This document shows, in pieces, positions 1 to 9,115 of a stretch of DNA of 34,761 bases. Origin of the DNA: Akkermansiaceae bacterium (GTDB lineage: Bacteria; Verrucomicrobiota; Verrucomicrobiia; Verrucomicrobiales; Akkermansiaceae); NCBI GenBank assembly GCA_903837825.1, contig CAILVZ010000234.1, positions 1 to 34,761 on the forward strand, read 5' to 3'. The notes under the pieces are model-generated. The model made no database searches. It was not told the DNA's origin and saw only the letters and a program-made list of their open reading frames with translations. The translations under genes and the position numbers were made by a program. Each line of letters opens with the position of its first letter. Positions within the stretch are counted from its first letter, which is position 1.

Positions 1-60
1 AGACCTTCCGAGTCGCACCCGCCAACACATTCATCTCCATCTCTATCCGAAATCGCTCAC

Positions 61-2151
61 ATGCATCCATTTCTCAATTCTGATTTTCACGTCCGCTGGT
101 CGCAGCTGGTCCCTGAAGCCGTCGCACCTGACATCGGCTACGCGCTTGAAGTTGCGAAGCAAAACATCGAAGCGATTTGCAATCAGGATCCTGGTACGGC
201 AACCTTCGAGTCGACCTTCGTTGCCTTCGAAAATGCGGCCGAACTTCTTAACGCCGGGTGGGGACGCCTTTGCCACCTCGACTCGGTTTGCGACGCGCCG
301 GCCCAACGCGAGGCTTACGGGAAGATGCTTCCGGAAGTCAGCGATTTTTACTCGTCACTTTCACTCAATGGCCGCCTTTGGTCGATGATCAAGACCGTGA
401 GCGAAAGCCCGGAGATCCACACGCTTTCGCCCGTCCAGCAGCGGTATGTCCAAGAGACGGTGGCAGATTTCCGGAACTCGGGAGCTGACCTCCCCGCAGA
501 TCAAAAGAAGCGGGTGGCTGAGGTGGAGGCGGAACTTTCGAAACTGACGAAGGAATACTCCGAGCACGTCCTCGATTCGACCAACGCTTGGGAGCTGGTC
601 ATCACCGATGAGTCGAAACTCGCAGGCTTACCGGAATCAGCGATCGCGGGCGCGGCGGCAAATGCCCGAGCAAAGGGCCATGAGGCGCCCGCATGGCGGT
701 TTACCCTGCAGTTCCCATCGATGTACCCGATCATGCAACACCTGCATGACGATGGGATCCGCCGGCAAGTTTGGGAGGCGTCCTCACAAGTTGGAGCGGT
801 CGGTGATTTCGATAATACCGCGCTGGTTTGGCAGATCCTCACTCTCCGCCAAGAGAAAGCGGCAATCCTTGGGCACAAGCATTTCGCCGATCTGACACTT
901 CTGCGGCGGATGGCCAAAAATGGCGAAACGGCGATCGGTTTTGTGGATGACCTGCATGAGCGCATTCACCCAACCTTCATTGCCGAGCACAAGCAACTTG
1001 CCCAGTACAAAGCGGCCAAATCAGGTCAGCCGGTCCGTGCGCTCGAACCATGGGAAGTCGCCTACTGGGCGGAGCGGCAACGCAAGGAAAACTACGACTT
1101 TGACGAAGAGGTGCTGCGGCCCTATTTCCCGGTCGATGGGGTCATGGCTGGGATGTTTGAGATCGCCTCGCGGCTTTTCGGCATCACGATCCGCCAGTTA
1201 GAAACGGTCTATCATGCACCGGGCGCCGCTAATCTGTTAGAAAATGATCTTCCAGTCGAAGTCTGGCATCCCGAATGCTCGTTTTACGAAATCCATGATG
1301 CAAAAACCACTGCGCATCTCGGGTCGTTCTATGCTGACTGGCATCCACGCGAGTCGAAGCGTGGAGGCGCATGGATGAACTCGCTCCACACCGGTGAACT
1401 TGGCGAACCGCACCTTGGCATCATCATCGGCAACATGAGCCCGCCAGTTGACGGCAAGACGGCTTTGCTGACCCACAGTGAGGTCGAAACGATTTTTCAC
1501 GAGTTCGGACACCTGCTCCACGGAATGCTGAGTCAGGTCGAGGTCAAGTCGTTGTCAGGCACCAACGTGCCATGGGACTTCGTTGAGCTTCCTTCACAAA
1601 TCATGGAGAATTTCTGCTGGGACCGCGAATCGCTCGATCTATTCGCTCGGCATCACGACTCGGGCGAGCCGATTCCAGAGGGTCTTTTTGTGAAGATGAT
1701 TGCTGCTAGAAATTATCTAAGCGCTTCAGGGTTCATGCGCCAACTGGCGTTTGGCAAACTCGATCTTGAGCTGCACAGCCGCCTAGCAGATTTTGTCGGC
1801 AAGGACCTCGATTCCGTCGACCGCGAGGTGCTCGCCGATTATTTGGCGCCGCTGAACACCCCAACGCCGTCGATGATGCGCCGCTTCAACCACCTCTTCA
1901 GTAGTCCCACAGGCTATGCGGCTGGTTATTATTCTTACAAGTGGGCTGAGGTGCTTGACGCCGATGCATTCACGCGTTTCCAAAAAGAGGGCGTGCTGAA
2001 CGCAGAGACGGGTGAGGCATTCCGCGAGCACATTCTCAGCAAGGGGAATTCTGCTGCGCCGGATGAACTCTACCGGCGATTCATGGGGCGCGACCCTGAA
2101 CTTGAGCCGCTCCTCGTTCGTGCTGGACTCGCCGAGCCATCATTGGCTTGA
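61..2151 (+). CDS. M3 family zinc oligopeptidase (oligopeptidase A / PrlC-like)
   Basis: Cytosolic zinc metallopeptidase that would degrade short peptides. The M3 signature is intact: HEFGH at residues 480-484 gives the two zinc-binding histidines (H480, H484) and the catalytic Glu (E481). The third zinc ligand fits E509 in FVELPSQ, and the substrate-binding tyrosine region GYAAGYYSYKW follows near residue 620. The 696-residue length and the C-terminal FMGRDPELEPLL match full-length OpdA/PrlC/Dcp proteins. No signal peptide is seen. The frame is open back to the window start, so a slightly earlier start cannot be excluded, but the ATG at 61 fits the family. No Shine-Dalgarno is evident. It is probably a stand-alone gene; rhaB follows after 57 bases. 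The choice between OpdA and Dcp specificity is open. Confidence 0.93.
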   Translation: MHPFLNSDFHVRWSQLVPEAVAPDIGYALEVAKQNIEAICNQDPGTATFESTFVAFENAAELLNAGWGRLCHLDSVCDAPAQREAYGKMLPEVSDFYSSLSLNGRLWSMIKTVSESPEIHTLSPVQQRYVQETVADFRNSGADLPADQKKRVAEVEAELSKLTKEYSEHVLDSTNAWELVITDESKLAGLPESAIAGAAANARAKGHEAPAWRFTLQFPSMYPIMQHLHDDGIRRQVWEASSQVGAVGDFDNTALVWQILTLRQEKAAILGHKHFADLTLLRRMAKNGETAIGFVDDLHERIHPTFIAEHKQLAQYKAAKSGQPVRALEPWEVAYWAERQRKENYDFDEEVLRPYFPVDGVMAGMFEIASRLFGITIRQLETVYHAPGAANLLENDLPVEVWHPECSFYEIHDAKTTAHLGSFYADWHPRESKRGGAWMNSLHTGELGEPHLGIIIGNMSPPVDGKTALLTHSEVETIFHEFGHLLHGMLSQVEVKSLSGTNVPWDFVELPSQIMENFCWDRESLDLFARHHDSGEPIPEGLFVKMIAARNYLSASGFMRQLAFGKLDLELHSRLADFVGKDLDSVDREVLADYLAPLNTPTPSMMRRFNHLFSSPTGYAAGYYSYKWAEVLDADAFTRFQKEGVLNAETGEAFREHILSKGNSAAPDELYRRFMGRDPELEPLLVRAGLAEPSLA

Positions 2152-2208
2152 CCCCTAAGTGGCTCTTTGAGAATGATTTAGGAAATTCATTTCATCAACG
2201 GTTTCAAC

Positions 2209-3693
2209 ATGAGTTCAGAGAAAGTATTCATCGCCATCGATTTGGGTGCTGGCAGTGGTCGCGTGATCGCTGCCAAGACCGACTTTTCAACCATTGAATT
2301 GGAGGAAGTGCATCGATTCGACAATCCTGGAACTGACTTGCCCGGCGGATCGTTCTGGAATGTGATCGGTCTCTATCGGGAAATTCTAACAGGCTTACGC
2401 CGCGCGGTCGAACAACATGGATTGAAGATTGTTTCGATCGGAATCGATACGTGGGGTTGCGATTTTGGTTTGGTAGATGCGAATGGAGAGCTGTTAGGGA
2501 TGCCCCACCAATACCGGGACCCGCGTTTCGAGGGGATGGCGGAGGTGATGCACGGAGCCATGCCGGAGGCAGACATTTATTCGCGCACGGGGATTAAGAC
2601 GAATTTTTACAACTCCTCGCTTCACCTCATGGCAGAGGCGCGCAAGGAGAGCCCAGCACTGCTGCATGCGGAGAATCTTTTGTTTGTGCCGGATCTGTTA
2701 GCGTATTGGCTTACGGGCATTCAGGCTGTTGAGCGCACGGTGGCCTCGACCTCACAGTTGTTAGATCCACGCACCGGCGATTGGGCGTGGGAGGTGATCG
2801 ATGCGTTAGGCTTGCCACGCAAGATTTTCGGCACCGTGGTCGCGCCCGGAACGGTGCTAGGCTCCATCCGCGACGAGGTTGCAAGTTTCATCGGGCAAGC
2901 GGGCATTCCAGTGGTGGCGACGGCTTGTCACGATACGGCTTCTGCGGTTGCTGGCATTCCGATGGATGGCAGCAGCAGCCTGTGGCTTTCGTCCGGGACA
3001 TGGTCGATCATGGGCGTGGAGACCTCGGAGGCAATCACATCAGCAGAGGCTCATGCTTATGGATTTTGCAACGAGCTGGGCGTTTCGAACAGCGTGCGTT
3101 TCTTGAAAAACATCAGCGGCCTGTGGCTGGTTCAAGAGTGCAAGCGACAGTGGGATCTGGAGGGCGCCAAGCTCGGGTACGCTGAAATGGCGACACTCGC
3201 GAATCAAGCTGCACCTTTTTCCGCCTTCATTGATCCCGATGATTCCTGCTTTGCAAGCCCTGGAGACATGCCAGAGAAGATCCGCGCGTTTTGCGCGAGG
3301 TCTGGCCAAGCGGTGCCTCATGACAAGGGACAGATCCTGCGGGTGGTCACTGAGTCACTTGCCCTCAAGTACCGTGTGGTTTACGAGAACATCCGGCAGC
3401 TCACGGGGCTCGAGTTTAAGTGCCTAAACGCCGGGGGTGGAGGAATCCAAAACGCGCTGCTCAGCCAAGCGACAGCAGACGCTCTCGGAATTGAAATCGT
3501 CTGCGGCCCTGTGGAGGCTACATCCTGCGGAAATGTGATCACTCAGATGATCGGCACGGGATACCTGCCAAACTTGGAGGCGGGCCGAGATTTGATTCGC
3601 CGCTCGTTTGAGCGTAGTACTTTTACGCCTGGGGACTCGATGACCTGGGATGACGCTTTCGCACGATTCAAGGCAATCCTCGCCTTAAGCTGA
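2209..3693 (+). CDS. rhaB: rhamnulokinase (FGGY carbohydrate kinase)
   Basis: Would phosphorylate L-rhamnulose with ATP to rhamnulose-1-phosphate in the L-rhamnose pathway. Two-domain FGGY kinase of 494 residues, a normal length. The N-terminal ATP-binding start IDLGAGSGRV (about residues 10-19), GIDTWGCDFGLV (78-89), the catalytic CHD (C240-H241-D242), the SSGTWS loop and the C-terminal LNAGGGGIQNALLSQA segment all read as RhaB rather than xylulokinase or glycerol kinase. The usual partners rhaA and rhaD are absent from this window, so the gene is either detached from its operon or acts on a related ketose. A hairpin just after the stop may end its transcript. The family call is secure; the exact substrate is inferred from similarity to RhaB. 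Confidence 0.88.
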   Translation: MSSEKVFIAIDLGAGSGRVIAAKTDFSTIELEEVHRFDNPGTDLPGGSFWNVIGLYREILTGLRRAVEQHGLKIVSIGIDTWGCDFGLVDANGELLGMPHQYRDPRFEGMAEVMHGAMPEADIYSRTGIKTNFYNSSLHLMAEARKESPALLHAENLLFVPDLLAYWLTGIQAVERTVASTSQLLDPRTGDWAWEVIDALGLPRKIFGTVVAPGTVLGSIRDEVASFIGQAGIPVVATACHDTASAVAGIPMDGSSSLWLSSGTWSIMGVETSEAITSAEAHAYGFCNELGVSNSVRFLKNISGLWLVQECKRQWDLEGAKLGYAEMATLANQAAPFSAFIDPDDSCFASPGDMPEKIRAFCARSGQAVPHDKGQILRVVTESLALKYRVVYENIRQLTGLEFKCLNAGGGGIQNALLSQATADALGIEIVCGPVEATSCGNVITQMIGTGYLPNLEAGRDLIRRSFERSTFTPGDSMTWDDAFARFKAILALS

Positions 3694-3697
3694 GGGC

Positions 3698-3720
3698 CCA
3701 AGCACCTGTGGGTGCCTTGG
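3698..3720 (+). terminator. hairpin after rhaB, possible terminator
   Basis: Five bases after the rhaB stop, CCAAGCACC pairs with GGTGCCTTGG through a three-base loop, with one bulged C. Only a short mixed run (CTTTC) follows instead of a clear T-tract, so this is a weak intrinsic terminator at best. Confidence 0.4.
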
Positions 3721-3772
3721 CTTTCATCGGATGAATCGATCCAAACAAATTTCAGTTTTGATTCGACAGTCT

Positions 3773-3790
3773 GGTGCAAAATCATGCAAT
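3773..3790 (+). promoter_or_regulatory. candidate operator TGCA-N6-TGCA upstream of GH81
   Basis: The sequence GGTGCAAAATCATGCAAT lies 88 bases before the ATG at 3879. It matches the perfect inverted repeat upstream of the phosphorylase gene (22602-22619) when both are read in gene orientation: TGCAAAAT, one variable base, ATGCAAT, then a T-rich stretch. A third copy precedes the secreted protein at 13218. Shared position and orientation in front of beta-glucan genes suggest one regulator. The binding protein is unknown; the LacI-type protein encoded at 22690-23796 is the nearest candidate. Confidence 0.5.
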
Positions 3791-3878
3791 TATTTGGCAG
3801 ATAAGTCCTCGTGAGTTGCCGATTGATGATCGAGGCGATGGAATACACGGTCGATCACCGAGCCCCTAATTCAAGTTC

Positions 3879-6167
3879 ATGCCCACATCGGCAACATCCG
3901 TCATGAAATCGCTCATCGCGCGCCCGCCGGGGTGGGCGCTGGTTACGGCGCTGGTCATGATCATCGGCGGAGTGCTTTGGGTCACGGGTGGAGAGGCCTG
4001 GTCTGGCATCGTGCAGGTGGGGGCCGGGAGCTACTCGACCACTCTACCAGATGGTTGCAATCCATTACCGGAAAAAATCTATCGCACTCAAGCCGCCAAG
4101 GGGCCCACGGTGACAGGCCAGTGGTGGAGCTCCTTGTTGTGGCAAGAATACTCGAACAACATGTTCCCTCATCCTCTGGCGATGGTCTGCACGCCCGAGG
4201 GCTTGGCGATCACCTACCCGGGCGCGGCAGTGGTGGGTACTCAGTCGGCCATCATGGGTGGCGGGGTAACCAAAGACGGAGACCTGAAGATCGGGCACTC
4301 GGCCGCATCAAGTTTTGCCAAAGCTGAGTGTGACGGATATTCTGATTGGTTTGTCACGGCGGCATTCGACGATGGTAGGGCCTCGCTCAAGACCTCATTT
4401 GGACACGGCAGCCCATTTGTCTACTGCATCTATCGTAGCGGGAATCCCTTGGTCACCTTTGATGGACGTCCGCAGATTTGGTCGGGCACTGCAGATGATG
4501 CGGTTCTTGGTGTCACCATCAAGGGCCACCATTACGGATTGTTCGGGGCGTCGGGATCTTCTTGGACGGGCATGGACGGTGCCATTTTCACCAATCAGTC
4601 TGGGGGAAAACCGTACTTTTCGATCGCCTTGCTGCCTGACAATCGATTGGAAACCCTCGCCCTATTCAAGCGTTACGCCTACAGCCATGTCATCGACACG
4701 CGGGTGGATTACCAAGTGATCCCGGGCAAGGTGAGAGCGGTGTATGAAATCAAAACGAAGGTGTGGGAAGGTAGTGAAAGTGGCACGATCTGCTCGCTCT
4801 ATCCACACCAGTGGAAATACGCCACCTCGGAGTTAACGAACCTGACCTACGGCTCCGTCCGCGGTTTGATGAAAGTGGCATGCGGCACGGGATTCGTTAC
4901 AGAGGTCCCGATCCAAGGCGTGCTTCCAATGCTTCCCGCTGAGGGGATCAAAGACCGAGCAACCTTGTTAGGCTATTTGAAAGCCGAGGCGAATGTTCCT
5001 AGCCCCGACTACGCAGACACCTATTGGGAAGGCAAGCACCTTGGGCGCCTTGCCACCTTGAGCGGAATCGCGGAGGCGGCTGGTGAGCTTGATCTTCAAA
5101 AAATCTTCATTCAGCAGATCAAGCAGCGGTTAGAAAACTGGTTCACCGCATCTCCAGGAGAGACCGCGCCCCTGTTTTATTACAACGCGAACTGGGGAGC
5201 ATTGGTGGGTAGCAAGTCATCCTTTGGTAGCGACAAGCCGCTGAATGATCATCATTTTCACTACGGGTATTTCATCCGTGCGGCAGCAGAAGTTGCTCGC
5301 GTCGATCCGGCATGGGCAAAGAAATGGGAGCCGATGGTCATGATGGTCATCCGCGACATTGCCTCGCCGAGTCGCACGGATCCGATGTTTCCCTACATCC
5401 GTTGTTTCGATAAATACGCAGGGCATTCGTGGGCATCGGGCGATGCCAACTTCGCCGATGGAAACAACCAGGAGTCATCGTCTGAGTCATTGAACGCGTG
5501 GTACGGGCTCATGATGTGGGGCGAGGCAACCTCAAATCCAAAAGTGCGTGATGCGGGGTTGTTCCTATTCAATACCGAGAGAACTGCGGTGGAGGAGTAT
5601 TGGTTTGATGTGTCTGGAACAAACTATCCGAAGGATTTTCCGAACGTGGCGCTTGGCATGATCTGGGGCGGCAAGGGCGCCTTTGGGACTTGGTTTTCCG
5701 ATGAAATCGATAGCATCCATGGGATCAACTGGCTGCCATTCACGCCCGCGTCAATTTACATGGGACGCAATCCAGCGTATGTGAAAAAGAATTATGAGCG
5801 CATCACCGCGCGGCGCCCTGGAGGAAAAAATTTCAATACGGGATGGGGCGATTTGGTGGTGATGTTCAACGCGCTCAGTGATCCTGCGAGTTCAGCAGCC
5901 TACCTCGATACGCATCCTCACTGCCTCATTGAAGGCGGCAACACCTATGCCTTCATGTATCATTGGATCCACACGCTCGATCAATTGGGAATCAACGATG
6001 CTGGCGTGATGGCGGACTATCCATTTTCGAATGTCTTTCAAAAAGATGGCAGGAAAACGTATGCGGTTTATAACTATGGCCCAAGCCCGCTGACGGTTCA
6101 TTTTTCCGATGGCTGGAATTTGCAGGCAAAGCCAAAGTCCCTGACCGTCAACCGACTTGATCGCTAA
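3879..6167 (+). CDS. secreted GH81 endo-beta-1,3-glucanase
   Basis: Predicted to hydrolyse internal beta-1,3 bonds of laminarin-type glucans outside the cytoplasm. The protein has a hydrophobic N-terminal segment (about residues 19-40, VTALVMIIGGVLWVTGG), which is a signal peptide or anchor. GH81 hallmarks follow: GQWWSSLLW and NNMFPHPLAM near the N-terminus of the mature protein, NDHHFHYGYF with D457 as candidate catalytic acid, and DGNNQESSSES with E532 and E536 in the position of the family's catalytic glutamates. WGGKGAFGTWF and GINWLPFTPAS are also family-like. The length of 762 residues is typical. A second in-frame ATG at 3903 gives a more usual signal-peptide N-region and may be the true start. 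The downstream mutarotase-like gene is almost contiguous. A candidate operator lies at 3773-3790. Confidence 0.9.
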   Translation: MPTSATSVMKSLIARPPGWALVTALVMIIGGVLWVTGGEAWSGIVQVGAGSYSTTLPDGCNPLPEKIYRTQAAKGPTVTGQWWSSLLWQEYSNNMFPHPLAMVCTPEGLAITYPGAAVVGTQSAIMGGGVTKDGDLKIGHSAASSFAKAECDGYSDWFVTAAFDDGRASLKTSFGHGSPFVYCIYRSGNPLVTFDGRPQIWSGTADDAVLGVTIKGHHYGLFGASGSSWTGMDGAIFTNQSGGKPYFSIALLPDNRLETLALFKRYAYSHVIDTRVDYQVIPGKVRAVYEIKTKVWEGSESGTICSLYPHQWKYATSELTNLTYGSVRGLMKVACGTGFVTEVPIQGVLPMLPAEGIKDRATLLGYLKAEANVPSPDYADTYWEGKHLGRLATLSGIAEAAGELDLQKIFIQQIKQRLENWFTASPGETAPLFYYNANWGALVGSKSSFGSDKPLNDHHFHYGYFIRAAAEVARVDPAWAKKWEPMVMMVIRDIASPSRTDPMFPYIRCFDKYAGHSWASGDANFADGNNQESSSESLNAWYGLMMWGEATSNPKVRDAGLFLFNTERTAVEEYWFDVSGTNYPKDFPNVALGMIWGGKGAFGTWFSDEIDSIHGINWLPFTPASIYMGRNPAYVKKNYERITARRPGGKNFNTGWGDLVVMFNALSDPASSAAYLDTHPHCLIEGGNTYAFMYHWIHTLDQLGINDAGVMADYPFSNVFQKDGRKTYAVYNYGPSPLTVHFSDGWNLQAKPKSLTVNRLDR

Positions 6168-6171
6168 AGTC

Positions 6172-7083
6172 ATGCCGCCGAGTCATATCAAGAAGGTTCT
6201 GGATGGATTTGAAATTCACACGCTCACCAACGATCGGATTGCGCTCTCGATGGTTCCAGAGCTCGGGGGGCGGCTGGTCTCATTGAAAGATCGAGCGACC
6301 GGTCGTGAGTGGTTAGATGGTTGGTCGCCAGCAACCAAACGCCGGCTGTGGCATCCGACGGACCCTCAGGATTACGAAACTGGACCTGGCGCGGGCATCG
6401 ATGAGTGCCTGCCCACGGTGCTTGCTTGTAAGGTGAAACGCAAGGCGCTGGGTGACCATGGCGAGCTTTGGAATCGTGCCCCAGCATTCGACGAGGAACT
6501 TGCCAGCAAGGGGGTATTGCTGTGCCGCTGGAATCTAACATCTTTGCCACTGGATTTCGAACGCCGCGTTTCAGTCGCTAAAAATCGAGTTCGTTTCGAT
6601 TATCGCATCGAGAACCGCGCGGATGTCGCGACCCCATTTCTTTGGGCTTGGCACCCGCTCTTCTCATGGAAGCCAGGCGATGAAATCTGTCCTGCCAAGT
6701 CGATTCAGACTTGTCTAACACCTGGCGGGGAGGTGATGCCATGGCCACTCGATCCCATCGGCAACGATCTATCTAAAGCCCGATTCGTGAAAGGAGCGAC
6801 GCCTGCCGCCAAAGTATTTCTTGGGCCACTGGCGAGGGGCCGAGTCGCGATTCGTGCGAAAAATGGTTCAGGCCTTGAGCTATCGTGGCCAGCAAGCTTG
6901 TTCCCATACGCGGGAGTCTGGATCACACGAGGTTTCTGGAAGGGTCTGCATCATTGGGCAATCGAGCCGACCAATGCAGCGGTTGACCTTCTGTCAGACA
7001 TTGCGGTCATCGATGCACCCGCGCCTAGCTTGCTGGCAGCCAGAGAGGTGCGCCACTGGTCATTGACCCTTAGCGTGCTTTGA
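6172..7083 (+). CDS. aldose 1-epimerase / galactose-mutarotase-like protein
   Basis: Member of the galactose-mutarotase-like superfamily, whose members interconvert alpha and beta anomers of sugars or bind carbohydrate. FEIHTLTNDRIALSMVPELGGRL (read in two parts) is the usual first beta-hairpin of the fold. WAWHPLF carries H161 and AIEPTNAAVD carries E265, the positions of the catalytic His and Glu in true mutarotases. There is no signal peptide, so it should act in the cytosol. The ATG at 6172 lies four bases after the GH81 stop; an upstream TTG at 6157 would overlap GH81 and is less likely. Co-transcription with GH81 suggests a role in handling released glucose or oligosaccharide. The exact sugar is unknown. 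Its 3' end overlaps the convergent esterase gene by 14 bases. Confidence 0.72.
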   Translation: MPPSHIKKVLDGFEIHTLTNDRIALSMVPELGGRLVSLKDRATGREWLDGWSPATKRRLWHPTDPQDYETGPGAGIDECLPTVLACKVKRKALGDHGELWNRAPAFDEELASKGVLLCRWNLTSLPLDFERRVSVAKNRVRFDYRIENRADVATPFLWAWHPLFSWKPGDEICPAKSIQTCLTPGGEVMPWPLDPIGNDLSKARFVKGATPAAKVFLGPLARGRVAIRAKNGSGLELSWPASLFPYAGVWITRGFWKGLHHWAIEPTNAAVDLLSDIAVIDAPAPSLLAAREVRHWSLTLSVL

Positions 7084-7975
7084 ACTTCCGCGCGAGCCAT
7101 TGCTCGAGCAGTTGCGGCCATGCGGCGAGATCACCCTTACCTTTGAGTCCGTAGCCGTGACCACCGGTCTCAAAAAGATGGAGAGAAACAGGCACGCCTT
7201 GTTTTTTGCACGCGGTCGCGAACTCAAGACTGTTGCGGCAGTCGATGGGGTCGTCGGCGGTGGTGACAAGAAACACGGGAGGGGTGTCCTTGGTCACTGC
7301 CTTGTCGGTTGAGTATTTCTCAACGCTGGCATCATCTGGGTCTTTGCCTAACAGATTCAGCCGTGATCCCTTGTGGCTCAAGGCGGCACTCATCGAAATC
7401 ACTGGATAGATGAGAATCGCGAAGTCGGGTTTGCAGCTTTCGTGATCGATTGCATCACCACCTTCTTCTTTGAAGGAGTCGGCAAAGCGGGTCGCGCATA
7501 GGCTCGCAAGGTGACCGCCTGCTGACGAGCCCATCACGCCGATTTTGTTAGGGTCGATTCCCCATTCGTTTGCATGCGCGCGCACGGTGCGAATCGCGCG
7601 GCGTGCATCCAGGAATGGCACGGGGAATTGATACCCACGGCTTGGGTCTTGGCTCACGCGGTATTTCACGACGATGCCAGCGATGCCGCGTTCGACTAAC
7701 CACTTTGCGTAGTCGTGTCCCTCATGATCTGCCGCAAGGAGACCGTATCCTCCGCCTGGAAAAATGAGCGCGGCGGCACCGGTCGATTTCGATTTTTCGG
7801 GGAGGTAGGCCTGAAACTGGGGGAGCTCGATGTCGCTGAGGCGGCCTTTTTCTCCGAGAGTTTCGGTTCCTGCAGGTTGGGGCTTGGCGCCGGGTGCCCC
7901 GTTAGGCCAGAGGTTTGCCCACTGCGAGTTCGCGATGGAGATGAGGCTTAGGAAAATAAGTGCGTGGCGTTTCAT
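7070..7975 (-). CDS. secreted alpha/beta-hydrolase (BD-FAE / acetyl-xylan esterase-like)
   Basis: Alpha/beta-hydrolase of 301 residues with an N-terminal signal peptide (MKRHALIFLSLISIANSQWA). The oxyanion-hole motif FPGGGY and the nucleophile elbow GSSAGGH are intact, followed by TTADDPIDC with the acid residue and ETGGHGYGL with the catalytic histidine. This set resembles the BD-FAE-type esterases that remove acetyl or feruloyl groups from plant polysaccharides, but the substrate is an inference. The gene starts 33 bases after exbD and is probably the last gene of the tonB-exbB-exbD operon, which hints that the operon supports uptake or processing of an external substrate. Its stop codon lies inside the end of the convergent mutarotase-like gene. 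Confidence 0.82.
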   Translation of the reverse strand: MKRHALIFLSLISIANSQWANLWPNGAPGAKPQPAGTETLGEKGRLSDIELPQFQAYLPEKSKSTGAAALIFPGGGYGLLAADHEGHDYAKWLVERGIAGIVVKYRVSQDPSRGYQFPVPFLDARRAIRTVRAHANEWGIDPNKIGVMGSSAGGHLASLCATRFADSFKEEGGDAIDHESCKPDFAILIYPVISMSAALSHKGSRLNLLGKDPDDASVEKYSTDKAVTKDTPPVFLVTTADDPIDCRNSLEFATACKKQGVPVSLHLFETGGHGYGLKGKGDLAAWPQLLEQWLARKFKAR

Positions 7976-8008
7976 GGGTTTTGCATGGGTGATGGCAGAA
8001 ATGAAAAA

Positions 8009-8425
8009 TCAGTTGGCGACTTTGATGCGGGCGGGAACATCCTTGATCTGGATGCCGGCTTTGGTGAGAGATTCCCAGACTTTGAGAAGTCGCTCCAGTG
8101 GGATGTTGCGATCGGCTTCTAACTCTAACTTTCGGTTAGGATTTTGTTTCTGATAGGCTTGCAAATAAGACTCCAAAAGGCCTTCCGGAACCTGAAGGGA
8201 GTCGAGGGTGATGTTGCCCAGCGCGTCGAGGGTGATTTTTGACCGGGGTTCGATGACTTGGTCCGATGGAATGTCGTGGACCGTTGGCAATTCGATGTGC
8301 AGCACGTCTCGTGGTTTTTTAAATGCGGTTGAGACAATGAAGAATACCAGCAAAACGAAGAGGATGTCGATCATCGGTATGACCGCCACCTGGCTACGCG
8401 TGGTTTTTGGACGGTGAAATCTCAC
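8009..8425 (-). CDS. exbD: ExbD/TolR-type biopolymer transport protein
   Basis: Small inner-membrane protein of 138 residues: a short cytoplasmic N-terminus, one transmembrane helix (about residues 13-34) and a periplasmic domain. The helix carries the conserved proton-relay aspartate D20 in VIPMIDILFVLLVFF, diagnostic of ExbD/TolR. It would form the proton channel with the ExbB-like protein encoded 6 bases upstream and drive the TonB-like protein before that. ExbD and TolR cannot be told apart by sequence alone; the TonB-like first gene and the lack of tolA/tolB/pal favour ExbD. Confidence 0.88.
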   Translation of the reverse strand: MRFHRPKTTRSQVAVIPMIDILFVLLVFFIVSTAFKKPRDVLHIELPTVHDIPSDQVIEPRSKITLDALGNITLDSLQVPEGLLESYLQAYQKQNPNRKLELEADRNIPLERLLKVWESLTKAGIQIKDVPARIKVAN

Positions 8426-8431
8426 GGAGAA

Positions 8432-9106
8432 TCAGGGTTGATGATTTGGAGGTTCGCAGGCGGATGCGAGGCTCGTTAGAAGGGATTCTAATCGAGCGGT
8501 GAGCATTTCGATGCGGCGGACAAAGTAGCCGTGGGCGATGACGCAGGGCACCGCGATGGCGAGGCCGACGATGGTGGTGGTGAGTGCCTCGGCGATGCCG
8601 CGAGCGATTGCGAGGTGATCGGAGTTGTCGCCCAGTCCTTGGAAGATCCGGACAAGCCCGGAAGCAGTCCCTAGCAATCCTAGCAACGGTGCGATGGTGA
8701 TGACCGTGTCGAGCACCGCAATTCCCGCATGAAGATGCATGGTTTCTTCCCTGGCAGCGGACTCAACCGCATGGGTGATTTCTCCGCGAGGTTTTCCGCG
8801 ATGTTTGATGACCACCGCCGAGAGGCGAGCAAGCGCACTTGCGCCATTTTCGAATTCCTTGATCACGGGTTGTTCTCGGTGTGCGGCGAGAAGTTCCGGG
8901 AAGTGTGCTACATCACGAGTGAGGGATTTCGGAATGACCCTCCGGTTGGTGAGGGAAAAGAATTTGAAGAGGATCGCCATCATTCCGGCCACCGAGGTGA
9001 GTCCGAGTGGAATCATGAATACGCCGCCCTTGGAGAGAAACTCCCAGACGAGGTTGATGCCGAGAAAATGAGTCATGGAGAAGATGGGGTTAGAGAGTCC
9101 GTGCAT
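8432..9106 (-). CDS. exbB: ExbB/TolQ/MotA-family proton channel
   Basis: Inner-membrane protein of 224 residues with three hydrophobic helices: GGVFMIPLGLTSVAGMMAIL near residues 27-46, a second around 130-160 containing TIAPLLGLLGTASG, and a third containing ALTTTIVGLAIAVPC. The second and third carry the conserved family motifs for the ExbD-coupled proton channel. It starts 9 bases after the tonB-like stop and ends 6 bases before exbD, so the three are surely one transcript. A large cytoplasmic loop lies between helices 1 and 2, as expected for ExbB. Confidence 0.88.
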   Translation of the reverse strand: MHGLSNPIFSMTHFLGINLVWEFLSKGGVFMIPLGLTSVAGMMAILFKFFSLTNRRVIPKSLTRDVAHFPELLAAHREQPVIKEFENGASALARLSAVVIKHRGKPRGEITHAVESAAREETMHLHAGIAVLDTVITIAPLLGLLGTASGLVRIFQGLGDNSDHLAIARGIAEALTTTIVGLAIAVPCVIAHGYFVRRIEMLTARLESLLTSLASACEPPNHQP

Positions 9107-9115
9107 GAATAATGG

